Source: CAISIP01 sp031396205 (GTDB taxonomy: Bacteria > Pseudomonadota > Gammaproteobacteria > Burkholderiales > Burkholderiaceae_C). Taken from it: a DNA stretch of 64,000 nucleotides. A model generated the notes under the pieces. The model saw only the letters and a list, made by a program, of their open reading frames with translations, was not told the DNA's origin and did not search any database. The stretch lies in NCBI GenBank assembly GCA_031396205.1, contig JANNKH010000128.1:1-64000 (forward strand). Direction: 5' to 3'. How positions within the stretch are numbered: the first letter of the stretch is position 1; each line of letters opens with the position of its first letter. A program made the position numbers and the translations under genes. Below, in pieces: positions 16,442 through 24,907 of this stretch.

Positions 16442-16912
16442 TCGGTCGACCGCTCAGGGCTCGCGCACCGGGGCGGCATCGTGGGTATGCGTTCACGGTT
16501 GGCGACGATTCAAAGCCAGTTGCCGCCTTCAGGGTGACCGGAGCGTCATTTTGTTGTCACGCCGATATGCCGTCGCCCACAAGCCTTCTGACCGTGGCAA
16601 CTGACTGCCATTTCCGCGGCGCGCATCGCGGGTGGCTCTCGCCCGCGCCGTGGGGATTGGCCGCCAGACGTTAAGCGATGCCTTTGCGCCTTGCTCTTTT
16701 CCCCTGAGCCAGCTGTCTGTCCGTTCTCGGAAACTGTCGGATAACCCTACATCGATCCTGGGCGTGGGATGGCGAAAAATGACGAAGCAGTTGAAAATAA
16801 AAAGGAATCAGATCGCACTCAGGCTGTGGAACGGTAATTGCTTACGCTGCTGGCAAGCCGCGAACGACGGTGTGGATTGGGTTTCGGATCTGAATTTGCA
16901 TCAGGAGGTTAC
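16442..16912. other. long leader region upstream of the PEP-CTERM gene
   Basis: About 470 bases without a recognisable gene. A sigma-54-type promoter lies at 16826-16841. Further upstream, TGTCGGATAACCCTACA (16735-16751) has partial TGT...ACA dyad symmetry at about the distance expected for an enhancer of a sigma-54 activator. A short plus-strand frame across this region looks non-coding. Confidence 0.45.
16826..16841 (+). promoter_or_regulatory. sigma-54 (-24/-12) promoter for the PEP-CTERM gene
   Basis: TGGAACGGTAATTGCT matches the consensus TGGCACG-N4-TTGCA/T at every fixed position except the first C. The invariant GG and GC are separated by exactly 10 bases. A transcript would start near 16852, about 60 bases before the ATG at 16913. 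PEP-CTERM genes in floc-forming betaproteobacteria are known to be RpoN/PrsR-dependent, which fits. Confidence 0.65.
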
Positions 16913-17605
16913 ATGTCCATCAAGACGACCATCGGCGCGTTGCTGATCACGCTGTGTGTTACCGCTGCGTCACCGGCCTTCGCTGTATTCATTGGCAATT
17001 CGCAGGGGGGAACCGATTTCCCCCAAGGAGCTATATCGTTTGCCGACGCCCTGATTGCCTACTCGCCCAACGGGCCGCCGAGCGTGCCGCACCAGGGAGC
17101 GATCAACGCAGTCGGTTTGCCTGACTACGCGGGCGTTAACGGTTGCGCCAGCCAGCTGGCATGTTCGTTTGTGTCACTGGGCAGCGGCGGCATAATCGTT
17201 TTGCGGTTCGACGACAACAAACTGACGGGCAGTGGAACCCCCGACCTGGATCTCTGGATATTTGAAGTGGGCCCGAATGTCGAGGACACCTTTGTCGATA
17301 TCAGCATCGACGGCGTGAACTGGACTTCCGTCGGGAAGGTGTTTGGAAGCACAGCAGGCATCGACATTGACGCATTTGGATTCGGTTTGGGCGACCTGTT
17401 CGGTTTCGTTCGTCTTACCGACGATCCGAACGAGGGCGGCGGGGGCGCAGGGGGTACGGTGGGAGCCGATATTGATGCGGTCGGGGCCATTTCCACGATC
17501 CGGACTTCGACGGTGCCTGAACCCGCGTCGCTGGGCCTGCTTGGGGTCGGACTTGCTGGCATGTTCATGATGCGCCGGCGCAAGGGCCATAAACATCTGA
17601 CGTGA
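16913..17605 (+). CDS. PEP-CTERM sorting domain-containing exported protein
   Basis: A 230-residue secreted protein with signal peptide (TTIGALLITLCVTAASPAFA). The body is beta-rich with DLWIFEVGPNVEDTFVDISI and DGVNWTSVGKVFGS, a pattern of extracellular surface proteins, and a Gly-rich loop near residue 185. The C-terminus is the exosortase signal VPEPASLGLLGVGLAGMFM followed by RRRK. It is probably attached to or released at the cell surface as part of an exopolysaccharide matrix. A perfect AGGAGG lies ahead of the ATG, and a sigma-54 promoter upstream suggests two-component control. Confidence 0.88.
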   Translation: MSIKTTIGALLITLCVTAASPAFAVFIGNSQGGTDFPQGAISFADALIAYSPNGPPSVPHQGAINAVGLPDYAGVNGCASQLACSFVSLGSGGIIVLRFDDNKLTGSGTPDLDLWIFEVGPNVEDTFVDISIDGVNWTSVGKVFGSTAGIDIDAFGFGLGDLFGFVRLTDDPNEGGGGAGGTVGADIDAVGAISTIRTSTVPEPASLGLLGVGLAGMFMMRRRKGHKHLT

Positions 17606-17783
17606 TCGCCGGTCCGGTTCCCTGGCCGGGGTATTTGTTGATTGATCGCGCCTGTCTCGCATCTTTGTGCCCTGCGTGATGATCGATTGCAATCACCGAG
17701 CGGGGTGATACGGTGGCTGTGACGCGCCGCGTCCCGTCGATTGAACTGGCGCAGACAGATCGCGTGATGGAGGACATCGACGC

Positions 17784-18131
17784 TCAATCGTCACGCACCA
17801 GCAGGTCCAGCACGCGGAGCTGATCGCCACCTGCGTGTTGCATCAGCGTCCCGTCGCATGCGGGGCAAGGGTCCAGGAAGCCGGCGATCGGAACCGCATG
17901 CGCGCAAGCGTCGCACCAGGCCGTTCCGAGCGGCGTGTCAATCCGGATCCGGGCTTGCTCCAGGCAGGTCCCCGGCGCGATGGCTTGCAGCGCAAACCGC
18001 AATGCGTCTGCGTCCACGCCGGCCAATGCGCCAACCTCCAGGTGCAGCTGTCCGACCCGGCGAAACCCGTCGCGCCGAGCGGCATCCCGTACCAGGTCCA
18101 GAATGTTTCCGGCCAGACTCAGCTCATGCAC
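17784..18131 (-). CDS. hypA: hydrogenase nickel incorporation protein HypA
   Basis: A 115-residue HypA, the metallochaperone that delivers nickel to the hydrogenase large subunit. The start is a GTG at 18131 giving M-H-E-L-S-L, with the N-terminal amine and His2 that bind Ni. The structural zinc site is CDAC (near residue 73) and CPAC (near residue 90). It overlaps hoxW by 13 bases and is the last gene of the hox operon. The GTG start is required because no ATG gives the invariant MHE N-terminus. Confidence 0.92.
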   Translation of the reverse strand: MHELSLAGNILDLVRDAARRDGFRRVGQLHLEVGALAGVDADALRFALQAIAPGTCLEQARIRIDTPLGTAWCDACAHAVPIAGFLDPCPACDGTLMQHAGGDQLRVLDLLVRDD

Positions 18132-18628
18132 GGCGGAACCACCGCTGGCGTGTTGGCCTGGCCTGACAGCCAGCCAGGGAACCAGGCCAGCGCCTGTGCC
18201 AGGTGTGCCAGCGCATCGGTGCCGATCGGCATGCCCAGTTCGAATTGACGCGCGCGAATGGCCAGCAAGGTGCAGGGCGGAGGAGCCTGTCCGCAGATGC
18301 GCTCGAACACCTGCATCACCGCCTGCGGCGCCATGGCGTGGCTGGTCAGTTGGTGAGCCGAGGCGCTGTGCAGCGCGCTGACCTCGAACGGCGCGGTACA
18401 TGCCACACTGGCATCGACAAACAGTACCCGGCTGCGTCCTGCAAGGTCCAGCGCATGCTCGACCTGTAACTGGAAGTCGTTCAGCCATTCCACCGCCGGT
18501 GTACCGGGTGGCACGGGCAAAGCCGACGCCCGCGCGATGAACTCCGGGCCCAATGCGTCGTCGCCGCGACTCGGGTTGCCCCAGCCCAGCACCAGGATGG
18601 GGGTCACGGTCGCCATGCTGGCGCTCAT
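18119..18628 (-). CDS. hoxW: hydrogenase maturation protease HoxW
   Basis: A 169-residue HycI/HoxW-type endopeptidase that removes the C-terminal tail of HoxH after the NiFe site is loaded. The N-terminal motif LVLGWGNPSRGDDALGPEF carries the nickel-sensing Asp. The later NDFQLQVEHALDL and the VLFVDAS strand match the family. ATG 18628 overlaps the hoxH TGA by four bases (ATGA), indicating coupling. Confidence 0.9.
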   Translation of the reverse strand: MSASMATVTPILVLGWGNPSRGDDALGPEFIARASALPVPPGTPAVEWLNDFQLQVEHALDLAGRSRVLFVDASVACTAPFEVSALHSASAHQLTSHAMAPQAVMQVFERICGQAPPPCTLLAIRARQFELGMPIGTDALAHLAQALAWFPGWLSGQANTPAVVPPCMS

Positions 18629-20166
18629 CGCACCTGCGGCGTTGCTTGCACTGCCGGCGGCCGGCTCCAATCACCGGTGTGGGCACGCAACACATGGTCG
18701 ACGGTCGTGCCGTCTGCGCCGACCAGCACCACGTCCAGCGGCATTTGGCCCAGCGCGTGGGTGGCGCAAGACAGGCAAGGATCGTAGGCCCGGATCGCGA
18801 CTTCAATGTGGTTCAGCAGGCCCTCGGTAATGGCGCGGCCGTCAAAATACTGGCGCGCGACCGAACGCACCGCTTCGTTCATGGCCTGGTTGTTGTGGGT
18901 GGTGGAAACAATCAGGTTGCACATCGTCACCAGATCGTTGTCGCCGACCCGGTAGTGGTGGATCAAGGTGCCGCGCGGTGCCTCGATGACGCCGATGCCT
19001 TCGCGCTCGCCGTTGGCATGGCGCTGCGCAAGCAAAAGGTCGCCGGCCATGCGTTCGCCACGCAGGATGTCCGGATCGTCCAGAAGCTGTGCGATCACCT
19101 CGATCGTGTGCAGCACCTCGATCATGCGCGCCCAGTGGTAGGCCAGCGTCGCGTGGACCGGTTCGCCGCGGCCCCAATCGACGAACGCGCGCCGCTCGCG
19201 CTCGGCCAGCGGCGTGGTCATGAAGTCGCAGTTCTGCACCCGGGCCAGCGGGCCGACCCGGTACCAGCCGGTGTCCGGGCCCAGCGCCTTGAGGTAGGGG
19301 AACTTCATGTAGGTCCAAGGCCGGACTTCTTCTTCGATCAGGTCCAGATAGTCCTGGTCGCTTGCGTTGTCGACAATGATCGTGCCGCTCGCGTCGCGTA
19401 CGCGCAGCACGCCGTCGTAGAGTTCCATCGCCCCGTCCGCGCGCACCAGCGACATCATGCTGGAGCGAAATGCGCCGAAATGGTCATACAGCGCCGGGTT
19501 CTGCGCATGCAACTGCTTGGCGATCGCCACCGCGTCCTGCGCGAAATCGCGCATCTGCCCGACCTGGCTTTTCAGCAGCGCATGGTCCGCCGCGCTGACG
19601 TGCCGATTGACGCCGCCGGGCACCGATCCGGTGCCGTGGATACGTTTGCCGGCCGTGGCCCGGATCACCTCCTGGCCGAACTTGCGCAACAGTACGCCCT
19701 TGCGCGCGATGTCCGGGTGGCGTTCGGCCACACCCATGATGTTGCGCCGGTTGACCTCCGAGTCGAAGCCGAACAGCAGGTCGGGCGATGACAGGTGGAA
19801 AAAATGCAGGGCGTTGGACTGCATCACCTGACCGTAATGCATCAGGCGGCGGATTTTCTCGGCCGACGCGGTGATCGGCATCGCGCCCACCACCCGGTCG
19901 AACGCCTTGCTCGCGGCCAGATGGTGCGACACCGGGCAGATGCCGCACAGGCGCTGCACCATCACCGGCACTTCCCAGTACGGCCGTCCTTCGATGAACT
20001 TCTCGAAGCCGCGGAACTCGACGATATGCAGGCGCGCCTGCTGCACCCGGTTTTTTTCGTCCAGCAGCAGCGTGACCTTGCCATGCCCTTCGACCCGCGA
20101 CACCGGGTCGATCGCGACCCGGCGCAGTTGGCCCGGATCGGCGGCGGTTTCCAGATCGAATGCCAT
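18625..20166 (-). CDS. hoxH: NAD-reducing [NiFe]-hydrogenase large subunit HoxH
   Basis: A 513-residue catalytic subunit of a group 3d bidirectional hydrogenase (H2 + NAD+ to NADH + H+). Nickel ligands are in RLCGICPVSHH near the N-terminus (about residues 72-82) and DPCLSCATH near the C-terminus. The N-terminal RVAIDPVSRVEGHGKV is the usual signature. A tail of 43 residues follows the last His and should be removed by HoxW; that is longer than the roughly 24 residues I recall for Cupriavidus HoxH. It is cytoplasmic and pairs with HoxY. Confidence 0.95.
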   Translation of the reverse strand: MAFDLETAADPGQLRRVAIDPVSRVEGHGKVTLLLDEKNRVQQARLHIVEFRGFEKFIEGRPYWEVPVMVQRLCGICPVSHHLAASKAFDRVVGAMPITASAEKIRRLMHYGQVMQSNALHFFHLSSPDLLFGFDSEVNRRNIMGVAERHPDIARKGVLLRKFGQEVIRATAGKRIHGTGSVPGGVNRHVSAADHALLKSQVGQMRDFAQDAVAIAKQLHAQNPALYDHFGAFRSSMMSLVRADGAMELYDGVLRVRDASGTIIVDNASDQDYLDLIEEEVRPWTYMKFPYLKALGPDTGWYRVGPLARVQNCDFMTTPLAERERRAFVDWGRGEPVHATLAYHWARMIEVLHTIEVIAQLLDDPDILRGERMAGDLLLAQRHANGEREGIGVIEAPRGTLIHHYRVGDNDLVTMCNLIVSTTHNNQAMNEAVRSVARQYFDGRAITEGLLNHIEVAIRAYDPCLSCATHALGQMPLDVVLVGADGTTVDHVLRAHTGDWSRPPAVQATPQVR

Positions 20167-20185
20167 GTGCTTCTTTCCTTGCGAC

Positions 20186-20758
20186 TCAGTCGTAACGCAG
20201 CAAGCCGTGGCCGAGGTGCGGTGTGCGACCGGCCATCAGGTCGTTCAGGAAAGCCCAGAACGCGTCGGCCGACGGCGGGCAGCCGGGCAGGAAATAGTCC
20301 ACATGGACCACTTCGTGGATGGGGTGTACTTTGTTCAGCGGCAGCGGCAGCTCCGGGTCGTCGGGAATGCGGCTCGATGCGCTCAGGCCGGGTCGGGTGT
20401 GGTAGACCTCGGTCAGCATCACACCCACGTCCATATGGTTGCGTTGTGCCGGCAGGCCACCGGTGATGGCACAGGCGCCCACCGCCACCAGCGTCTTGCA
20501 GTGGGCGCGGAACTCGCGCAGCACCACCACATTCTCGGCATTGCACAGCCCGCCCTCTATCAGCCCGATGTCGCAGCGACCGATCTGCTTGATGTCGGTG
20601 AACGGCGAGCGGTCGAACTCCATATGCTCGATCAGTTCGAACAGGCGTTCGTCGATGTCCAGAAACGACATGTGACAGCCAAAGCAGCCGGCCAGCGACA
20701 CCGTGGCAACCTTCAGCTTGCGCGGCGGGTGGCGGATGTCCTGCGCGTCAGTCGTCAT
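20186..20758 (-). CDS. hoxY: NAD-reducing hydrogenase small subunit HoxY
   Basis: A 190-residue small subunit carrying the proximal [4Fe-4S] cluster. Cysteines lie in SLAGCFGCHMS, in GACAITGG and in FLPGCPPSADAF, the four expected ligands. It lacks a Tat signal and a C-terminal extension, as in soluble hydrogenases. The ATG at 20758 (MTTDAQDIRHP) overlaps the hoxU stop by 11 bases. It forms the hydrogenase module with HoxH and passes electrons to HoxFU. Confidence 0.94.
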   Translation of the reverse strand: MTTDAQDIRHPPRKLKVATVSLAGCFGCHMSFLDIDERLFELIEHMEFDRSPFTDIKQIGRCDIGLIEGGLCNAENVVVLREFRAHCKTLVAVGACAITGGLPAQRNHMDVGVMLTEVYHTRPGLSASSRIPDDPELPLPLNKVHPIHEVVHVDYFLPGCPPSADAFWAFLNDLMAGRTPHLGHGLLRYD

Positions 20759-21512
20759 GGGGGCTTGCGGTGACTTTGGCTCCGCCGGCAAGCTCGGACG
20801 ATTCCGTTTGCGCCGACAGGGGCCTGGCATCGAATCGGCGCTCGCCAATCGGTATCGCGAAGCCGCGTCTCTTGGGCAGAATCACGCCGACCGGGCACAC
20901 CTCCATGGCCCGGTCGCCGAGTGCCATCGGGGTGTCGACCAGCTGGCCGCTGACACTGTTGACCAGCAGTCGGATCCCGATGCCGTGACCGCCGATCGCA
21001 AATACGTTCTTGCCATCGACATCGCGGCTGGCGCGTACGCACAGCTCGCACAGGATGCAACGGTTGAAGTCCAAGAGGATGTCGGGATGGCTCGCGTCCA
21101 CTGGCCGGTCCGGATAGAACTCCTCGAAATGCGGCCCCTCCATACCCATCTCGTACGCTGTGGCCTGCAACAGGCAGTTGCCGCTCTTCTCGCAACTGGG
21201 ACAGAAATGGTTGCCTTCGATAAACAGCATCTGCAGCAGTGTCTTGCGCTGTGCCCGCAATGTGTCGGTATTGCTCTGCACCTCCATGCCTGCAGCGGCG
21301 GCCTGCGTGCAGGCTGCCACTGTGCGCCCCTGTACCTGCACGCTGCACAGGCGACAGGAACCATGCGGCGCGAACCCGGGAAGCCAACACAGATGGGGCA
21401 GGTAGTGGCCGGCGCGCGTTGCCGCCGCCAGCACGGATTCGCCTGCGGAAAACGGAACCTCGGCGCCGTCGAGCAAGAAGCAGTCGGGGCGTCGGGCAGC
21501 GGGCACGGTCAT
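20748..21512 (-). CDS. hoxU: NAD-reducing hydrogenase diaphorase small subunit HoxU
   Basis: A 254-residue NuoG-like subunit that wires HoxY to HoxF. The N-terminal [2Fe-2S] domain has LCWLPGFAPHGSCRLCSV and a later AACTQ cysteine. Next comes the His-ligated cluster GNHFCPSCEKSGNC, then ferredoxin-like RCILCELC with VCPVG. Its ATG overlaps the hoxF stop by four bases. It belongs to the cytoplasmic HoxFUYH heterotetramer. Confidence 0.94.
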   Translation of the reverse strand: MTVPAARRPDCFLLDGAEVPFSAGESVLAAATRAGHYLPHLCWLPGFAPHGSCRLCSVQVQGRTVAACTQAAAAGMEVQSNTDTLRAQRKTLLQMLFIEGNHFCPSCEKSGNCLLQATAYEMGMEGPHFEEFYPDRPVDASHPDILLDFNRCILCELCVRASRDVDGKNVFAIGGHGIGIRLLVNSVSGQLVDTPMALGDRAMEVCPVGVILPKRRGFAIPIGERRFDARPLSAQTESSELAGGAKVTASPHDD

Positions 21513-23299
21513 GGTGGCTGCTCCAGGTAGGCGCCGGCGTCCTCGCGCCCGGTCATGCGCCGCGCGATCGACAACTCGGCGTCCAGGTCGAAGGCGGGTT
21601 CGAAATACAGCGACTTCAGTCGCTTCTCATAAGCCGGCCGGAACTTGGCGACCGTGTCGCGCAGCGGATTGCAGGCTGAAGCGCCCAGGCCGCAGTGGGT
21701 GGTGGCATGCAGCAGCGTGTCGAGTTCGAACAGCACGTCGATGTCGTGGCGCGAGCCGCGGCCCTGCGCCAGCTTGTCCATGCGCCGCGCCACCAGTTCG
21801 GTGCCAACCCGGCAAGGCGTACAAAAGCCGCAACTCTCGTGGGCGAAGAAATGTGCAAAGTTGCGCGCCACGTCGAACATGTCGCGGGTGCGGTCGAACA
21901 CCATGAACGCACCGGCTGTAGGCACGTCCTCGAACGCGATGCGCCGGCCGAATTCAAAGGCCGACACGCACACGCCAGACGGCCCGCCCACTTGCACCGC
22001 CTGGGTGTCATGGGCACCGCAGTCCTCCAGGATACGGCCGATGCGGGTGCCGAACGGGTATTCGTACAGGCCCGGCCGTTCGCAGTCGCCCGATACAGAG
22101 TGGATCTTGGTGCCGCTGGACTGTGGCGTGCCGATGCGCGACCACCAATCGCCACCACCGAGCACCACCCGCGCGGCGGCACAAAACGTCTCGACGTTGT
22201 TGACCACGGTGGGATAGCCGAGATAGCCCTTTTCGACTGGAAACGGCGGTCGGATGCGCGGCGTACCGCGCTTACCCTCAAGCGACTCGATCAGCGCCGA
22301 TTCCTCGCCGCAGACATAGGCGCCAGCGCCGATATGGATGTCGATATCGAAATCGAAATCCGCCTGGCCCAGGATGGAGCTACCCAGCAGATGGTCGCGC
22401 CGACGTTGCTCCAGCGTCTGCAGCAGTGGCTCGAGCAGGTAGCGGTATTCGCCGCGCAGGTAGACCAGGCCATGGCGCGCACCGATAGCCAGCGCGGCGA
22501 CGGTCATGCCTTCGAAAACATCGTCGGCATGGCGCGACAGCAAGACCCGGTCCTTGAAAGTGCCGGGTTCGCCTTCGTCGGCGTTGCACACCACATAGCG
22601 GGTGGACCCTGGCGCATCGCGGCACAGGCTCCATTTGCGGCCGGTCGCGAAGCCGGCACCGCCGCGCCCACGCAGCCGCGAGGCGACGATTTCCTCCAGC
22701 GTGCCCTGCGCGCCGCGCTGCAGGGCGGCCCCAATCGCCGCGCCACGCGCCAGCGGCAGGCCGAGCAAGACGTCGGCCCGGCGTATGTTGTCGTCAACCT
22801 GGAACCAGTGCGCAGGCCATTGCGCCACCGCCACTTGTTGTTGCACCTGTTCAGCCAGTTGCGCGACCCGTTCGTGGTCGAGCCGGGTGATGACGGCCTG
22901 GTGGTTGACCAGCAGCGCCGGACCTTGGTCGCACAGGCCGGTGCAGGAGCAGGTGGCCACACTGACCAGTCCATCGGCGCGGGTCTGGCCAGCCTGTACG
23001 CCGAGTTGCGCACACAGGTCGGCCATCAAGGCCTGGCTGCCGAGCATTTGGTCGGTAATGTTGTCGCTGAACAGGATCCGGTATCGACCGACTGGTCGGG
23101 TATGAAAAAAACGGTAGAAACCCGCAACGCCTTCCACATGCGCCAACTCCAGCCGCAAGGCCTGCGCGATCTGTGCCAATGTGCGCCGCGACAACCAGCC
23201 GTCGATGGTTTGCGCTTCGCGCAGCAACTGCACCAGTGCATGCGGGTCGCAGCCATGTTGCGCGATCAGGCGATCGAGTTCGGCATTGCACTCAGGCAT
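21509..23299 (-). CDS. hoxF: NAD-reducing hydrogenase diaphorase large subunit HoxF
   Basis: A 596-residue NuoE/NuoF-like fusion holding FMN and the NAD(H) site. The N-terminal NuoE-like part contains the TCSCTGLCDQGP element, though the first Cys pair of a complete NuoE cluster is not evident. The NuoF part shows RGRGGAGFATGRKWSL, NADEGEPGTFKDR, GAGAYVCGEESALIESLEG and the [4Fe-4S] ligands in ESCGFCTPCR. ATG 23299 is the first gene start of hoxFUYHW-hypA. An FNR-type palindrome lies 80 bases upstream. Confidence 0.95.
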   Translation of the reverse strand: MPECNAELDRLIAQHGCDPHALVQLLREAQTIDGWLSRRTLAQIAQALRLELAHVEGVAGFYRFFHTRPVGRYRILFSDNITDQMLGSQALMADLCAQLGVQAGQTRADGLVSVATCSCTGLCDQGPALLVNHQAVITRLDHERVAQLAEQVQQQVAVAQWPAHWFQVDDNIRRADVLLGLPLARGAAIGAALQRGAQGTLEEIVASRLRGRGGAGFATGRKWSLCRDAPGSTRYVVCNADEGEPGTFKDRVLLSRHADDVFEGMTVAALAIGARHGLVYLRGEYRYLLEPLLQTLEQRRRDHLLGSSILGQADFDFDIDIHIGAGAYVCGEESALIESLEGKRGTPRIRPPFPVEKGYLGYPTVVNNVETFCAAARVVLGGGDWWSRIGTPQSSGTKIHSVSGDCERPGLYEYPFGTRIGRILEDCGAHDTQAVQVGGPSGVCVSAFEFGRRIAFEDVPTAGAFMVFDRTRDMFDVARNFAHFFAHESCGFCTPCRVGTELVARRMDKLAQGRGSRHDIDVLFELDTLLHATTHCGLGASACNPLRDTVAKFRPAYEKRLKSLYFEPAFDLDAELSIARRMTGREDAGAYLEQPP

Positions 23300-23347
23300 G
23301 GGGCGTGACCTCAATGCCAGTGACCGGAAGCACATGCGGTGTCATGC

Positions 23348-23360
23348 GGTCAGTGTGACC
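23348..23360. promoter_or_regulatory. inverted repeat upstream of hoxF
   Basis: GGTCA-GTG-TGACC is a perfect 5+5 inverted repeat, 49 bases ahead of the hoxF start and 19 bases from the FNR-type palindrome. It may bind a second regulator or be chance in GC-rich DNA. Confidence 0.3.
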
Positions 23361-23378
23361 TGGTTGAGGAGCAGCGCC

Positions 23379-23392
23379 TTGACCGACGTCAA
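23379..23392. promoter_or_regulatory. FNR/FixK-type binding site upstream of hoxF
   Basis: TTGAC-CGAC-GTCAA is a perfect inverted repeat of the FNR/FixK/Dnr type (TTGAY-N4-RTCAA). It is centred about 86 bases before the hoxF ATG, in the 112-base gap between the Fe-S protein gene and hoxF. An oxygen- or NO-responsive CRP/FNR regulator could switch the hydrogenase on at low oxygen. Confidence 0.6.
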
Positions 23393-23411
23393 GCTTCAGG
23401 CCCTTTGGGCT

Positions 23412-24410
23412 TTATCGGTTCGGTGTTGCGTCGGGCGACCGCTCGCGCCGGCGAGCCAGCTTGGCGGCCAGATTCAGACCCACGCCCGGCAGGCTCCAGG
23501 GGCAAACGGCAATGCAGATCGCGCACCCATGCGTCTGGTTGAAGAACGGCAGGCACCGATCGAAGTCCACATACCACTTCAGGGTTCCGCGGACCAGCTG
23601 TTTTTCGGGGCCTATCGCCTCGGGCGGGCAGGCGTCCTCGCAGACGCGGCAATGGCGGCAGAAGTCGTCGATCCCGAAGCTGCGCTCCCCGGTCACGGCA
23701 AGCGGCGCATCGGTCAACACTGCGGCAAGCCGGAACGAGGAACCGAACTCCGGGTTGATCAGCGAGCCGTGCTTGCCGAGTTCACCGAATCCACAGGCGA
23801 TAGCGGGCGGTATCAACGCCAGCTTGGTCGTCATCGGGCCGGTGACCGGTTCGGCGTCCCATCCCTGCTGGCGCAGCCATCCGGCTACGGCTTTCGCACC
23901 GGCAGCGGCGCGGCCATATTGCCGCACCACCTCGGCCCCGGCGGTGGAGTCGGGCGCGGTGGCAATCTGGGCATAATCGTGGGCAAAGGCGAGCATGATG
24001 ACGCGCGCTTGCGCCACCTGCTGCCCGTCGTAGACCCAGGCCGGATCCATCGCTGCAACGCCAACGCGGTCGATATCGGCGGTAGCTCGAAACGCCTCCA
24101 GCGCGGACGTCCATTGGGTCGGCTCCCGTTGCGCCGGCGCACCCGCGCATTCCTGCAACGGTTGTGCCAGAAATTGCGCGCGCGCTGCGCGGGCACGGGC
24201 CAGATGCGGGTTGTCCGGATCGACCTGGTAGAACCAGCGCTGCATCGCGCCGTGCGGTATCACGTCCGGGTCGGTCGCCCAATACACCATGCGCGGCGGG
24301 CGCGGCCGGGCTTCGCCCAGGCCATTGATGCTGTTGCCCGACAGCGCGGGTTTGAGTTGCATTTGCGCCGGATCGGGCGTGAAAGGGCGCAAGGGGTTGG
24401 ACCTGGCCAT
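23412..24410 (-). CDS. reductive dehalogenase-like iron-sulfur protein
   Basis: A 332-residue cytoplasmic protein related to the C-terminal half of reductive dehalogenases (RdhA) and QueG. It shows INPEFGSSFRLAAVLTDAPL, then the [4Fe-4S] motif CRHCRVCEDACP (CxxCxxCxxxCP). The RdhA-like bridge WYVDFDRCLPFFNQ follows, then a second cluster GCAICIAVCPW. The family uses a corrinoid with two Fe-S clusters. There is no Tat signal and no RdhB anchor gene nearby, so it is not a classical respiratory enzyme. ATG 24410 has a clear GGAGG. It is transcribed toward hoxF, 112 bases away, and could take electrons from the same NAD(H)/H2 system. Confidence 0.7.
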   Translation of the reverse strand: MARSNPLRPFTPDPAQMQLKPALSGNSINGLGEARPRPPRMVYWATDPDVIPHGAMQRWFYQVDPDNPHLARARAARAQFLAQPLQECAGAPAQREPTQWTSALEAFRATADIDRVGVAAMDPAWVYDGQQVAQARVIMLAFAHDYAQIATAPDSTAGAEVVRQYGRAAAGAKAVAGWLRQQGWDAEPVTGPMTTKLALIPPAIACGFGELGKHGSLINPEFGSSFRLAAVLTDAPLAVTGERSFGIDDFCRHCRVCEDACPPEAIGPEKQLVRGTLKWYVDFDRCLPFFNQTHGCAICIAVCPWSLPGVGLNLAAKLARRRERSPDATPNR

Positions 24411-24549
24411 CGGAAACCTCCTGCCAGCGCGACCACAGGGGTGGCCACTGCGCAATCAGTATCGCATTGCGTGCGATTCCCGATGCGTGTTCGCCATGTG
24501 GCGGCTTCCATGCAGCGCGACCCGCACATCGGGGGACCTGTTCATGCGC

Positions 24550-24907
24550 TCAGACCATTCGGCGCACGTTCAGATCCGCGAACACTGGATGCGTTGGCTG
24601 ATTCAGCGTGCCCGCGACCGCTTCGGTGAAGGTCCGCTCCTCGCGCAGGATGAAACGCTGCGCCTGGGCCAGCTCGAAATTGGCGCGGCCTTGCGGGTCG
24701 AGTCGGAGCCGGGCACGGCAGGTTTCGTATGCCGCCAGTCTATCGAAGCCGATCAGGCCCCAGGCAATGTCGTTGCTGCCCTCATGCGGCAAGAAGTAGC
24801 CCCGCAAGTTGCCGCCGCAGCGCGGAATGATGTGCTCCCAATTTTGCGCAAGGTTTTGAACGCGTCACGCTTGAACGGGTCGATCAGCGGATGAAACAGG
24901 TGATGGC
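24550..24907 (-). pseudogene. NIPSNAP family gene, frameshifted
   Basis: Three reading frames together spell a NIPSNAP protein of about 115 residues. The first is ITCFIR (ends at 24887), the second LIDPFKRDAFK (to about 24855), the third AQNWEHIIPRCGGN and HEGSNDIAWGLIGFDRLAAY to the TAG/TGA end at 24550. The second shift falls in the four-base T run at 24854-24857: one more A on the coding strand would restore the frame. The first shift lies at 24885-24889. Neither the joined frame nor its parts has a good start codon, so it is either a real pseudogene or a stretch with sequencing indels. Confidence 0.7.

Noticed and set aside
17606..17783. Possible terminator between the PEP-CTERM gene and hypA
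   Set aside because: A CCGG...CCGG pairing is visible but the stem is short and interrupted, and no T-run follows on either strand.
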